A stretch of DNA of 64,000 bases from Lophius americanus (GCA_037951165.1 JBBDHG010000008.1:6540001-6604000); one strand, 5' to 3'; shown: positions 32,064-45,443, counted from the first letter of the stretch. Notes: a model not told the origin generated them from the letters alone. Made by a program: numbers and translations.

Positions 32064-34989
32064 TCATGTGACATGCTTTACCCACTAACTAATGCAGAGT
32101 CACACCAGGATGCAGGATTAGCCCAGACTAATTTTAACACACCTGGAGGTTTTCAAAAGTAGCCAGATACGCGTTTACGTTTTAAAACAAGAGGACGGGG
32201 ATGACTGTGACATTCCTTGAACATTGTATCCATATTGTTTTTGAAAAACTCCAATAAAATCTTCCACACAATTTGTTCAGTTTTGAAAAGCTCCAGATTT
32301 GAAGTGTTCAGGGTAAAAAGAACCTCCGCTACTGCTACAACATCAGCAGTGGAGCCGCTCACGTTGAGTTTAAAAAGAAAATCCATATCTGTACCACAGC
32401 CTTAAGCCTGACGGATGTGCAGGATGCTGCACGGACGTGGAACAGGGAGCCCAGGGAGAAGGAGATGTGATATGGGACCAAACAAAGAGGATATCAGAGC
32501 AAACATGGAGGCAGTTTAGAACAAATCTTCATCTTTAACCTCCAGTGTAAACTCTGCCAGGACTCATTATAAAATATAAATGTTCTGGCGAGGCTTTGCA
32601 CTTTGCATATGGACCCTCCATCTTTGGTTCTGATTGATGCGTCAGATAAAGATTTAGGAGCTTTATGATGAGAGGAAGGATTTTTTGTTTTTGCAAAAGG
32701 TGAATCTAGAAATGAATTTTGAAGTGTCTCGAGCAGCATAGGAGCGAACCTTCCGGCCCGATCCTTTGAATTTACCTTATTTTATTATACACCGTTTTAT
32801 GCCTCATTGTTGTGGCCAAAAAAGACTCATTAAGTCACTGGTGTGCCTTTGGGTCGTAATGTTGCATCCCAGAGGTTAACACAACAGTTAACCCACTGAA
32901 GGAAGACTTGACCGACTAGTTAAGTCAGCCACACATTGCGATTGAGTTTCACGTATAAAAAAAAAGCATTTCACTCTGAGCTCTTTGTGTTTAGAGTGGA
33001 TCTGTGCAAATATCAGAAACTAGTAATGCTGTTAGAAGTTGCACCAAAAATCTCACAGTCGGAATATAAATCCATGCCAGATAAAGGACCTTGGTTGGAT
33101 TTCTTCTCCTCCGCCTCCCTGAAGCGCTTTTCAAGCAGGCGAAGTAATCCTGTTCGCTGCTAATTGATTCAAATGAGAGGGCGGCCGATTAGATGGCGAA
33201 GGAGAGAAAAGGGTCTGTTGGGGTTAATTTTCCTCCATAAAGCTCCACGTTGCACTTATGGTCAGCCCGAGATGGAATTACATCAGGCTGAGTGGGAGCG
33301 GGGGAGTCTCTAATGTTGACCAATACATTCCAAGCACAGCACCATCCCCTTTAAATGAGCTGGTCATTATAGTTTGCTTAAGAGCGTGTCTGCATTTAGC
33401 TTCTATAGAGTGCTACAAATTAAATAGCTTTTATTTGCTGCAGGACTCTATTTTGCTGTCACGTTCTGTGGCTCCTTCTTCTAAGAACAAACAGTTTCCA
33501 GCTCTTCTTTCTGCTGAAATGACCCGTCCTCCTGACTTATTATTGTCTGCAGGAAAACGTCACTGGCAGCTATTCTGTGCAAGTAAACTGAACTCTATTC
33601 ACACTCACAATGGAGCGGCGTTCATCTGAGTCTGCCAAAAACATTCCCGGAACATCAAGCGACATCCTTTGTCAGTTTTCTGTGCTGAACCGCACAAAGG
33701 CCGTTTATCCAGCAATTCAGGATATTAGAAATAACCAGGGTGCAGCTCAGGGTGAAAAACTCACGTAAGTGAAAAGTCAGTGGTTATATACTGAAACTCC
33801 CACGCTGATGGAAAGTCAGGGAACGCTTCTTTGTTCCAAAAATATTTCTGGAACTTCTTTTTGAAACAGTGTTGCAGCATTCACCTAAATAACCAAACAC
33901 AAAATGACCACATACAGATCGGTCTTACGGCGTTATCAGTCTCCAGAAGATTCCAACAAGACATTTTTTAAATCCTAATTTAAGGTGAAAATGTCCCTCT
34001 TAGCTTAAAGAGCTGACACTTTTTGTCTCAAAGTTAAGCTAAAGTCTGACATTTTAACAAAAGAAGCTGCTCAATGCTACTGGCTTAAGGCCCACAATGT
34101 TGGGTGTTTTCCCAGCACCGTCTCACAGGGTGCCTGTTCTGTTCAGCAGCTTTGTTCACAATCGGAAAAGCTCTGCATGAATGATGCAGTCCGGGTTCTG
34201 TAAATCACCTGAGACCTGTGTGTACTGGTCCCGAGGGAAATCAGGCCTGGAGAATGTGGACCGATGACCCGAGTCAACACTGAGTTTGACATAAAATGGG
34301 TCGTTCTAGACGTCTGTCGTTGTCGCTCTTTGTACTTGCCCTTGATGTAGTTATTGTTTTTACTAAAACCTTCTTTTCCACATCTGCAAAAATAATTATT
34401 GATTCCTCATCAAATTGTACCGACCGAATAAAGTGACATTTTGTTGACAGCTGCATATCGCCTGCATGGAATGTGAAACGCGCTTCCATCATTCAAGCTT
34501 TTTGACCTCAGATGTTTTCTCTGCAACCGGACAGCTCACCTGCTCCCACCTCCCCGCCTTCCTCTGACGCGCTCATCATCGCTTATGTTGACTGTTCATG
34601 CAAATGTAATCTGCTCCCGTGCCTACGGTGACGGATGATCGGTCAGGTGTCTTTTTAAAGTGTCCTCCAGAGTTACTGTCAGCTTTAAAAAGAGAATAAA
34701 ATGACATCCAATCATTATATCCATGATCTTTAATTCAAATTATTTACAGAAATCTAACCTCTCACACATGTAACAGATGAAAGAATAACCCCCATTACAT
34801 TCTAAACATAAAACAAATGTTTTATACAAATTAGTGGCACCGTCGTTTAATATTTTTGTGTCGGCCCCTTTCGCCACAACAGCGGCGCTGAGACTCCTTC
34901 TGTAGTGTGATGTTTGAGGACACATGGAGAAGATCTGAGACCAGTCCTCCAGACAGAAAGTCTACAACTCTATTCTATGGACTAAGGAA
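32064..34989 (+). other. Intergenic DNA, no gene
   Basis: No exon or transposon was recognised. The open frames at 32153-32405 and 33258-33629 have no family and no splice or promoter context. Around 33160-33420 the composition is more balanced than its surroundings. Confidence 0.4.
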
Positions 34990-35960
34990 TGGAATAGTAA
35001 ATAGACATACTCCAGTAAGGAGTTTTTTCTATAGAGACCCAAACGGAATTTTAAACCCTAAAAGCCCATGACCCCACTGATCTGAGGTGGGCCGCCCGAT
35101 CGTAGGGTCTCAGGCCGGGTAACCCCTGAACTCCTTTCTCCCTTGATGACATCAATAGTTTCAACTGGATTCTTGGTCTCCTGTTTTGTTAGATACATTT
35201 TGAAATGGGTTTTACTAACAACTTAAGTATAGATTGGTGTATTAGGACTTGAAGTAAAAAAAAAAGGAATCTTGGAGAAATATTCATTCTCACGGATTCT
35301 ATTCTACCAAGAAAAGTGACAGAGGCAGCACCTTCCATCCGTCTAGATCCTTCTTACTTCCTCTGATCAGTTTATCCTAATTCGGTTTGGATAATTGTGT
35401 ATATTGAGGTGTGAGAATTACACAAAGATACCTTAATCCCTGTTTAGATCTTCTGAAACAGACCAGATCATCTGATATGGAAGATCATTCCCCAACTACC
35501 ATCCTGGCTTCAGATTAGCTTGTAATGACCTTGTACCTTGACCTTTGTCAATGACCCTGACACTGTACCATACTCCTGGAAGTTTTGTTAAAGGGCGGGG
35601 ACGGAGGTAACAGGGTTTTCTAACATTAATAATATATCATCTGTGAATAGTGCCAGTTTGTGCTGCAGATTTCTTCATCAGAGATTCCTTTTATCGAGGG
35701 GTTGGTTATTATTCATTCTGCCAGTGGTTCAATGCTGAGTGCGAACAATGAAGATGACAAAGCATCTCCCTCTCGTGTGCCATGTCCCAAAAGAAAAAAA
35801 GACTGAACAACGGCCATTTACCTTGACACTAGATTTGGGTTTGAAATCCAGAATAGAAAAGAATGCTTGATTGAAATAATTTCATCCTTACTGCCGGGTA
35901 ACTGTCAATCATTTGTTTCCATTCTAGATTGGAAAATAAATAAATTGAACTTCAATCCTT
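34990..35960 (-). mobile_element. L1/Tx1-like LINE reverse-transcriptase fragment, minus strand
   Basis: Read on the minus strand, 35760-35600 gives LFALSIEPLAE, then NPSIKGI, then, after a frame change, LALFTDDILLMLENP. This follows the L1 pattern LFALAIEPLA, IKGI and LFADDxLL around the reverse-transcriptase active-site motif (here FTDD). Further along, toward 35280, RIRENEYFSKI resembles the L1 sequence after the palm domain. Multiple stops and frame changes show it is inactive. Outer limits are approximate. Confidence 0.65.
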
Positions 35961-38314
35961 ATTAAAACCGATGAAGAAGCACCTCAGATATATCATCCTA
36001 TTTGAAAAATGTCAGAATTTCCTGGATGTGCATTCAGGTGAAGTAGGAAATTGCAGCTCTCCAATCATGAAGGACCTTAGAAACTATAGTTCAAACAACA
36101 TCATTTAGTGTGAATTCTGTTAAATGATTTAAAAAAAAATAAAACTCTTATATTTTTACTAATATATCAGTTATTGTAGTCAAGTTGAAAACAATATTCC
36201 TGGTCATTTTACTCCTCATTCACTTCTTTCTCGTCCGATTCATCTGATCATTCTCAGAAGGAAAACAGGGTGAATGACTAACAATGCAGCTTTGCAGAAA
36301 GTGTCGTGATGTCAATGTAAGGAAAACATTAAGGCGTGAAATATGTCCTGATTTGCATATTCATTTTCAACCACTCCTGTTCATACCCAGGTCAGATGAC
36401 TGAATTAATCAGGCTACAAGTTGATTATATTTACCGACCAGCAAAACGTACAAAAGGATATTTATTACATTATATTGAAAAAACAAAACAAAGGTAACTT
36501 CTGAAAATTAACTTAACTCGAGTTCTCGGATTTACCTCAGAAGTCCCGCCTCCCCAACTCCCATATATGACAGAAGTCATACATTCATGCAGTAAAATAA
36601 AGATAGTCTTCATGGAGCGTATGGTAATGTCTGTTAAAAAAGATCACTACAGATTTTAAATTTGATATAACATGGAAATTAAAGTTTAAAGAAGCCATGT
36701 GTCAACTATATAAAGTTAGCAAAAGTTAGTTAAGAAAATACAAATCGTTGCAGTTGCTCTGGCCTAAACTAAACAACAACTTACCGCGATTTTCCCATTT
36801 TCTTTTCTGCTCCCACATCTTCAGCGACCAAAACTCTAATTGGATAGACTGTATCTTTAGTAAACTAAACCCAATAACTGAATGTGCCTTGTCAACAGCT
36901 TTTGATGCAATAGAGATATGTTGCTCTTGAAGGCCTCTTCACTCCGAAGACGATTTTGTTGATTGTCATATTTTTAACAAATCGGATTTGGAAGTTGCCA
37001 TTTAGTGGGTGTTCTTCGACAGGCCGAGAGTAGCTAGCTACTCCACCAGCAGGCTGGGCCTGTTTAAGTAATCTTCATCGTCCATCAATATTACGTGTCG
37101 GAAATGTGCTTTTTTCCCCCGTTTCCAGCTCCTGCCGGGTATTCATTTAAGAAAATATATAAACTTGTTGACATCCTTCCAGCACTGGCCTCTATACCGC
37201 ATAGAAAAGGAATTTATAATGGAACTGAGACGCACCGGTGTTCTCTACGCCCGTGTTATTGGACCATTTGTTAGAGTTAGGAGGACAGACTCCATAGCTT
37301 CAAAGTTGGAACAGCTGTGGAGTCTTGTCCATTTTTTCTATTATACAGATATTTTATTTGTACAGATATTTTGTGCAGATATATCTTTTGTATATTTCAG
37401 TTTGTCTTAAAAAAAAATGTTTTTGTTATTGTCTACTTAATTAAAATGAAAAGCATTAAAATTTGCCCTCCAGACGATGAGTGATTTAATGATGATCACA
37501 ATCGATCTAATAACAACAGGAATCTAATAAGCCGAACAGACAGTTATACACGCCACGCTGTGAAGTGGAAGCCAGATGACGAGGAACAGTAAGCGAATGG
37601 GCAAAAAAAGAGAAAGGGAGATCATGTACACCAAACCCACAGCAGACTCGCCCACGACAGGAAAGAAAAGTGTGGAAAGAGAAAACCGCAGAATGGAAAA
37701 GAAAATGGGAAATTTCAAAATAAAATATGATGATAATGATACAAACTGAGCCGGCTCGGCAATGTTTTACACTCTCTGAGTGTTGTCTCATTCATTTAAA
37801 GAAATATACTTTATATGGACGATTATCTGAATATTTTATGAAATCGTAAAACACATAAAATATTTTAATACCTGCTCCAAACTACATCGCTCACCTGGGG
37901 CGCCTCACCTTTAGCCTACTCGCAACAGTCGTCAGGGATGAAGTTTTTGAAGTGTGGAGCGCAGGAGCTCCGTCAGAGCTGCCAGGAATATGCAGCTGCA
38001 CCACCTTTAACTGAGAGCACAGAGATAAGGAAAGCCTCCCTGTGGACTCTGGGCTTAAAGGATTTTCTGTTCTCACACCTCATCGCCGGAACGATGTTTT
38101 CCATTTCAAAACCCTGAGAGGGGCGAGCGAAGAATGATGCGTATTTAAATGTGTAATGTGTATTCATCCTCAGAGGATGATCGTCTCTCTAGAAATGTAG
38201 AGTCGCTCACCGAGAGAAAACAGCCAGTCTCTTATTAATCTCTTATTAAAATGCAGAAGCCAGACGGAGGAGTTCACTATCAACGCCTCAGGATTTCTCC
38301 TGACAGGAATAAAG
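35961..38314 (+). other. Intergenic DNA, nothing recognised
   Basis: AT-rich sequence without a recognised exon, RNA gene or repeat family. The short frames at 36748-36930, 37165-37410 and 37507-37791 have no recognisable relatives. Confidence 0.4.
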
Positions 38315-38905
38315 AAAACGGTCTCGAAGAGATCTATCTTATATAAATCAAAAACTTAACCCAAAAGTTCACATTTTACTCAGTAGAGGGATCTTTTTTT
38401 AAAAATATGACAAACACTGTTTTTGGAATATAACTCCCTAACCGTTGGTCTGATTTAGTTTAAATTTGGTGCAGATGAATCGTCTGAAGTTAATCTATTT
38501 ATCATATTTGACTCCAATGGTTCCTATTTTATTCACTAGGGGACGTTGGTGATATGATCAAAACCACAAATGTACTTTATATTTACCTCCAAAGATTACC
38601 TTACTATTACTAGTCTTATTTTGACTGGAACCAAATCAAACTCTGCCCGATCATTACATGTCTTATATTTATACTTATTTATTCTTATTGTTGCTGATAT
38701 ACAAATGTAAAACTTAACTTTCATTAAGTCCATTTTTGGCACATATTAATTGACTCGGGGAGATCCATCTCATACATATGTCATATTTTATACTAATAGT
38801 TAATATTTTACTCACTAGGCGAAGCTCTCTTTACAATAAAACATTTTTGGGGATTTTGGTTGAAGACCTTAATCAGGTGCATTGCTTGTATAATGCAGGG
38901 GATTG
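38315..38905 (+). repeat. CACTAGGGGGAGC repeat family, copy C
   Basis: Three diverged subunits are present: ACATTTTACTCAGTAGAGGG near 38372, TTTATTCACTAGGGGACG near 38527, and ATTTTACTCACTAGGCGAAG near 38807. CGAAGAGATCTATCTTATAT and ATTGACTCGGGGAGATCC mark the shared region. It ends with TGCTTGTATAATGCAGGGGA, matching copies A and D. Confidence 0.75.
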
Positions 38906-39469
38906 GGGGCTTTAAAAGAATATAAACTTGCTGTCAGGAACAATAGAAATAGTCCTAGTTTTGGATATCGATCTCCTTTGAAGATCCATGCCTGATCTAA
39001 TGAACAACCACATAAACATGAAGGAAGAGGAACAAAACACAAACATGCTGAACGATACATCCAATAATCCCGTTACGCTCTGCTCTCTCCCGCTGGACAG
39101 GAATACACTAGAAGGCAAGTAGGCCCCGTTATCGGATTAACAAGCTGTTAATAAGAAATGACATCATATTACATTGTAAAACACAACGAGTTGATTGACT
39201 ACTTGATAGTTGGTGCAAGTGAAAAATTCTTATTCTTATTCGGATTAAAGGTATCAGCATTTTCACACCAACAAAAATTGACTGATTGGGGTTTTTTTTT
39301 ATTCTTGCACTCATGCCATTAATACACACACACATATGTACTTCTTCCCCAGTGACATCAGGATTACCCTCCAGCCATCCTGGGACCCTGTACAGGATAA
39401 GAGGTTGACGGGGAAATGCACTTCTAAAGGCCCCTCTGGTTTTTTAACAAAATCTGCAGACAAATAAGC

Positions 39470-39790
39470 GGCAGCAGGCAGTTCAGGGGCCTCATTCATG
39501 ATAGTGATGGAACGGTTTAATGAGGTTTCCAGATGATTCATTTGAGTGTGACCTCTCTTCAAAAGGTTAATTTAGCACCTGCAGCCATGTATGACATCTA
39601 AAGCCATTCTCATAATAAGGAGAATCAGTGGCTAATCAGCCAACTATCCTGCTCTCTGCTGAATTAAAACCTAATGAAATTAATTGTCATATACACGGCC
39701 TTTGCACAGGTCACTTGTTATTCACGTTGACATGTGAGAGCGCTTCAGATCCTGTCATGGAGGCTTTTGACACTGCAGGTCCCGAAGACA
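39470..39790. promoter_or_regulatory. Candidate conserved non-coding element
   Basis: This block is complex, non-repetitive and of balanced base composition. It contains homeodomain-type sites (TAATGAAATTAATTGTCA near 39673), CAGGTCACTTGTTA and CCATGTATGACAT. It looks unlike the decayed AT-rich DNA around it. The call rests on texture alone. No alignment was possible. Confidence 0.25.
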
Positions 39791-40262
39791 ATCAATGGAT
39801 GTCTTCTATGAGTCCATTAGTGAAATTCCAATATTCCAAAAATATATATATACTGACCTAAACAGCACTTTCTTCTTCCAGGGGTCATCTCAGCGCCGCT
39901 CTCTACTTGGTTGACTGGGATTACAATGGAATTCAAATTTAATGGGTTCTTTCATGGTAAATGATTCAGATTCCACTTATTGTCATTATGGCTCTATCCG
40001 TGTCGGAGTAAGAGTTGAGGTCATGTGGCGGAGGGGGTTTTGTTGCTGCCTCATTGCAAGTAGGGCCTGAATTTGAATCCACCTCTGCTGGCTTTTCTGA
40101 AATCTTTTTTAAATGCCAACTAAGTAATATCAGACAATTTGACCCAATCTTCCTAAGGAGAGAAGTGCTTATCGGATGTTTTTGGTGTCATGAGGAAGAG
40201 GAGTTACAGAGCCCAGCCCCAGAGTCAGGGACAGACAGACATGAAGTCTCAGCTCTATAAGT

Positions 40263-40322
40263 TCAGTTATATAACTCTATTATATATACATTATATATAG
40301 TTATATAGCTCTTATATAATTT
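40263..40322. repeat. AT-rich palindromic microsatellite
   Basis: TATATAACTCTATTATATAT and ATAGTTATATAGCTCTTATA form imperfect self-complementary TA-rich blocks. No gene is associated. Confidence 0.6.
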
Positions 40323-40519
40323 CTTAACAGTGACTGCCAACTCTGACAATCTCTAAGTATGATGAACAAATCAAATCAAACAATTGTTCACTGTTGACAT
40401 CGGCAGTAAAGGTCGCCAACGTAGCTGTCAGCAGCACATCGCATTAAGATACACTGCATGATGCGTTCAATGTCTATTCCATAACGACCAGCCTTGGGCG
40501 AAGCAGGTCATCTTCATCA

Positions 40520-40640
40520 ATCATCAATTAATCCATCAATCTTTATTTATATAGCGCCAATGCACAACAACAGTTGTCTCAAGGTGGTTTCCAGAGAGAG
40601 CAGGTCTAGCTCATCGATCAAGATGTGTTCAAATATGTTC
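40520..40640. repeat. Fish dispersed repeat fragment
   Basis: CTTTATTTATATAGCGCCAA, TGCACAACAACAGTTGTCTC and AAGGTGGTTTCCAGAGAGAG match in order a widespread teleost interspersed repeat whose terminal region reads TTTATTTATATAGCGCC, then ACAACA and TCTCAAGGC. The class is uncertain. Confidence 0.55.
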
Positions 40641-41479
40641 TTGTAAAATCTAGTATTGGCAATAAATTTGAATAAAGAGGAGCAATTTGTGGATGTTTTC
40701 CTGGGAAAATCCAATCGAAACTAGATTGCGAAATACCAAAAAAGTTTATGCTAAAAGACATTACCCTTCTTGGTGCCCCCCCCCCTAAACCAAATTAGTT
40801 TTCTCCCCTGCCCACAATAGGTATTCAGTCAAAAATAATGCGATATTGGATTTTGTCCTTTTCTCTAACCATCATTTACACGGGGAGAAAATACAAACGC
40901 TGTGACTGGCAGCACAAATCCACATTTATCACTGACGACTCCATTTCCCCTCAGAAAGCTCATCAGTTGGAGCAGCAGTTAGATGTTTCTATTCAGCAGC
41001 CTCAGGAAGGTCAAACTGGATTTACATTGAATTTCAATCATTTTTCAACACTTCATGAAGCTTCAACAACTTGGGTTAAGAAATGTCAACCGCGGATCCG
41101 TCAGTCCTGGAAGCAAAGGGCATTAAACATATATTCATATATAAATGCATTATAAAAATATATTGAATATTTATATTGATATCCTCTTTTAAGAAACTCA
41201 ACTTTTATAGCCAAGTTTGAGAGCCATCTTACTGTATGTGCATTTTATGCGTTTATGATTTATACGTACGGATAGTAGAGAGGTGGTAGAAAACAAGAGA
41301 GAAGTCAGTGACCGGCTGCAGAATATTATCGGTAAAGTACAAATTTCTTTGGGAGAGATTCTGGAATTATGGAGGTAATTGGCTCTGAACCCAGTGCCTT
41401 TGTCCAGGAGTATCAGATAACCTCTAACGAGTATTCTTACATCTCATAGGCTGGTTGTGAAGTTGTTATTAGTACTTGT

Positions 41480-41660
41480 TATAACTGTGCCAGGTTGGGT
41501 AAATGGTGGGTAAATTGCACTTTGCACCTGTGACTGTCTGCAGTACTTTGTGTACTGCTACCGTGGACTGGCCAGGTCTCTCTTGTAGAAGAGAGACCTG
41601 TTTTATCTCATTGAGATTAACGTGGTAAAATAAAGGTTGAATCGCTTGAATTGAAAGAGA
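41480..41660 (+). mobile_element. Non-LTR retrotransposon 3' tail
   Basis: CCGTGGACTGGCCAGGTCTC, TCTTGTAGAAGAGAGACCTG and TTTTATCTCATTGAGATTAA precede GTGGTAAAATAAAGGTTGAA. This is the familiar 3' terminal stem-loop and tail of a fish LINE. The hairpin at 41573-41600 is part of the element. The minus-strand 148-residue frame across it is an antisense artefact. Confidence 0.65.
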
Positions 41661-41929
41661 TTCATTAAACATTTTATGGCATAGATCAAATGTGAAATAA
41701 ACACAGAGAGAGGAGGGAGAAACATAATCTGGGCGGTACCACAAGGAGACTGGAACCCTCCTCCCTTCTTGAAACCAAAAGAAATTGGCTTCATGTTTTC
41801 TGCACTTTTTCCACCATTTGAGATTTGACAGGGACTCTTCAGAAGAAAGATGTAACTGGATTTTTGATGGGAATCTGTCTGAGAAAAAAAAAGTAGGAAT
41901 AAGTCGTACCCCCACTCCTCAGCTCCGAT

Positions 41930-42110
41930 CTCCCGTCACCACTGCTTTCTTATCTTCCCCTTATCCTTCATCTCTCTCTCCTGTTGTTTTCTTCTCTCCT
42001 TCATGGCACCCTTTCCTCCTCTCATCCCTTTCACTCCCAGGTCTACCAATCTCTTGCTTTAAATTTCCTTTTGTCTCTTCTCCTGCATGTCCACCCTCCT
42101 CTCCTCCTGG
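41930..42110. repeat. Pyrimidine-rich (CT) stretch
   Basis: The plus strand is dominated by CTTCTCTCC-type words for about 180 bp. A plus-strand frame through it (41785-42138) is serine- and proline-rich because of this composition and is not a credible gene. Confidence 0.6.
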
Positions 42111-42580
42111 TTGTAAACATTCGGACAGATCGGGTTGACCCGGGGCTTTGCTCCTATGGAGAACTCCTCTAAACTGACAGGATGTCCTTCAGATGTCCTG
42201 CGTTACAGAGAGAACGGACTCAGCAGAGGACACATTGATGGACGGAGTGTTTGATAAACTGTGGTGAACCCGACGAGAGAGTGGTGAGAGGACAGCAGCC
42301 TCTGTGATGGGCTAATCATGCAGGTGTGAAACAGTGATTAGATGAAGAGGCTACCTGAGTGACCCAGATCGTGAAACTGGTAATTTAGACTAAGCATGTG
42401 AGAAAGATGAGGATAATGGAATGGTATGAGAACATCTGCAACCTTAAAGTGCAAAAGGATAGTTTTTCTGATTGAACTTCTGATAGATCTCCATTTGTTT
42501 TATCGGCAAAATTGAATCACTATTAGTTATTCATAAAACAACCATACCACACAAAACAGATTAAAAAGCTCCATACAACA

Positions 42581-42616
42581 GATTTACTTAAAGTTTTGGA
42601 AAACTTTAAGTAAATC
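42581..42616. repeat. Perfect hairpin, 17-bp arms, 2-nt loop
   Basis: GATTTACTTAAAGTTTT is followed by GG and the exact reverse complement. No mobile-element boundary is visible. Confidence 0.9.
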
Positions 42617-43039
42617 TTCCTAAGATTTTAGTTGGCCTTTGAAAATAGCCCTTCATATGTAAAAATGTTCTGATTCTACAAGAAAAATCTGAAGAAATCT
42701 GGAATTTACATATAAAGAAAACAATCTGTATGATTTTCATATATATGGAAATCCTTATATAATTCAAATGTAAGTCAATTTGTTTCCACATGTGGATGTA
42801 TCATGTGAAAAAAAAGAGAAAAGACGTGTAATTTGAACACAATAATTTAGTTTTCATCATAGGTGATATAAAGAAGCACTTGTGGAAATATCCAGTTCAA
42901 ATGTGACATCATTTTTGCTTATTGGAATGTCTGGAAAATGTTGGGGATTTCATGAAATCGTCGGAGTTGCCAAGCCTGCCTCAGATAATTTGTGCCAACA
43001 CAAAAATTCAAAGCTTAATTCGTGGAACATTTTCAAATT

Positions 43040-43255
43040 TTGGGAAATGTACTCCAATAGTTGCTATTTCAATCACTAGGGGGAATTTTTTGTATGAAAA
43101 ACGTTTGTTTTTTTGACCTAACCTCTTAAAAGCTGGTTTGATTTAGTCCAGATTTGGTCCAGATGAATTGACAGTGGATCAGGTGAAATGCTTGTACAAT
43201 GCAGGGGATTGGGGATTTTTCAGGGACATACCCTTTCTGTCGGGGACGACAACAT
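43040..43255 (+). repeat. CACTAGGGGGAGC repeat family, copy D
   Basis: ATTTCAATCACTAGGGGGAA near 43067, GGTTTGATTTAGTCCAGATT near 43135 and the terminal CTTGTACAATGCAGGGGATT near 43189 are followed by GGGGATTTTTCAGGGACATA and TGTCGGGGACGAC. The same 3' end occurs in copy B. Confidence 0.75.
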
Positions 43256-43504
43256 AGTCCCTGTTTTCACGTGTGAAGACTTTCATGAGGGGTTTGTTTA
43301 AGCTGTGCACTAAATGTTGTTTTAGATGAGCTGTGTCTCCTTTAACCACAGAGTGAGATGCTTCCTCCACCTCTGCTCGAACTGCACATCCATGAAAAAG
43401 AGATTGATCTTCTTCATCTCGCTGCACAAGTGCATTTCAAAAATAGACTTCCCCTAGTACTGAAACACAACTGTTTTTGTAACACTAACACTGACTCCAA
43501 ACTA

Positions 43505-43590
43505 AACCCCTTTTTCACCCAGTGCCAGCTGGAGTAGGCTTCCGCCCCCGCAACCCTAAACAGGATATGCATAAGCGGCTGTTCATAATC
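43505..43590 (+). repeat. Short SINE/LINE-tail repeat fragment
   Basis: CCAGTGCCAGCTGGAGTAGG, CTTCCGCCCCCGCAACCCTA and AACAGGATATGCATAAGCGG match the 3' end of the family also found at 1256-1580 and 27835-28125. Confidence 0.6.
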
Positions 43591-44819
43591 AATGTATGAA
43601 CTTCCTTTTATTCCTGTTCTGCACCCAGTTGATATTTTAAGTTCAGAGCTGCTTTTCAGGACAGGAACATAAGCACCAGTCCGAGGCGGCGGCTCACAGT
43701 GAATGTTCTTTATTAAGACATGTTCTGCAGTGCTTTGTTGTTTTATTTTGTCTCGTCAACATTATGGACTTTCAGAGGAAACGTGGCGATGTGGAAAACA
43801 GCATAATAAAAGAAAAACAAGTAGATTCTCTTTTATTGTTGGCTTCCGACGCAGCTGCCTGACCTTCAGCCAGACTCACACTTTCTTACATCTTTTAAAC
43901 ACAAACAAAAACAAGCTCAGTTCATTGCATTGATTTTTTAGCGCTTCACGGAAGAAGAAAAAAGAAACTTCAGGTTTACCCAACTACAGATCGGGATAGT
44001 AATATTTATAACCTCAGTGGACCAATTATATTTGCTCTCTTCAGCGGAAAGTTCTCGCTACTGAACACCTGCACTACATTTATTGACTCCAGCTCGTACG
44101 GATGTAAATTCACATCCATATCCTCCGTGGGGAGCTGGAGACTTTCTTGTTTTTTTTGTTTTTTCACATTTTATACTCTTAACTTAAATATTCCAAGTAA
44201 CCGAAAAGACAAAATTGGCTGTTTAACAGACACATTTCCACAGACATGACAGAGATTGCCGGTTTTCAAAGTTTTCTCTCAATTTTAAAGAAGATTCTCT
44301 AGTACTTTCACAATTTGTTGTTTGTTCCACTAGTTGTAAACTTAACTTCAAGTTTATATTAACCAACACTTTTTGAAAGTCAGATGGACCGAATACATAA
44401 CATAATATTGTCAAAATATAATATCATCCACCTCTACATACCCTTGAGAAAAACAGTTTACAATCCATAAATTTATTGATAAATGTTATTATTTGATCCT
44501 TCGTGCTTCCAGCCCAAAGATGTGCTAAAATGTATATGTTTTAGAGACATATATCCATATATTGTTTCAACCTAATTAATTGTATGAACTATAATCATCA
44601 AGGAGTTGAAACTAAATGTGTAGGTAACACCTATTCCACTGTATGTAGCCCAGTTCTAGCAAAGATACCTTGAGTGCTGATAATTAACTTTAGTGTGGTT
44701 TTCGTGTCTATGGGATCCACTCAACTTGAAAATTAGAATCATTCATTATTTTAATTAACTGAAATGCATTAGCCTTAAGCTAACGCAGCGTAAGGCCCTG
44801 TTACATAAATTCCAGTGAA

Positions 44820-44962
44820 ATACCATCCATTTATACCCAATGTTATTACCAAGTTATTACTTAGTTATTACTTTAGTAATCACTTGGTATTACATATGTA
44901 TTACTTCATTATTACCACCCTATTACCCCACTATTACCATCTTATTACGTGCTGTAATATAA
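44820..44962. repeat. Imperfect ATTAC-based tandem repeat
   Basis: ATTAC recurs many times (GTTATTACCAAGTTATTACT, CTATTACCCCACTATTACCA) with spacing near 9-11 bp, flanked by GGCCCTGTTACATAAATTCC and TAATATAAAGTGCTACC. Similar blocks are common in teleosts and usually belong to non-autonomous repeats. Confidence 0.6.
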
Positions 44963-45443
44963 AGTGCTACCACATTTGGTTCTGCCATTTCCTTCCACCA
45001 TCAATTATAACATGAGTCGTAATTGCAGTTATGTATTTGTCATTGGTAAGTTGGAAAATCAGAGGTTGACATGTTTATGGTCACCATATTTACAAGAGGC
45101 GTACACTGACTGCAGCGTGTGTCCACGTACAGATCCAATAAGCTTGTCCTTCAGTTCAGCATCAACGTCCTACTAATATCCGAGATGCGATGTCTTGACA
45201 ATCTCTGGGAATGCTGACGTCCTTTCGCCTAATAGTGTCACGCAAAGTTGTTGTACACAAAATTGACCTTGTTTGTAATGAAGACATACAAACGTTAGCT
45301 TATGTTACAAAATCCCAAAACCGGCAGCTCTTAAGTTCACCTCTAAACTTTGTCTGTTGCTTGAATTCAGATTGCAATCTGTATGTTGTTTGACCGGATA
45401 ATTATCCAGCTCATGTTTGCTGCTAATTAAAAAAAAAAGGAAA

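Noticed and set aside
33258..33629. 123-codon plus-strand frame
   Set aside because: It has low-information composition, no recognisable domain and no neighbouring exons.
41573..41600. Perfect 12-bp hairpin as another template-switch scar
   Set aside because: It is part of the known stem-loop in the LINE 3' tail, so it was excluded from the unexplained hairpin set.
41469..41915. 148-codon minus-strand frame
   Set aside because: It overlaps a LINE 3' tail with its own hairpin, and no protein family, splice sites or start context are evident.
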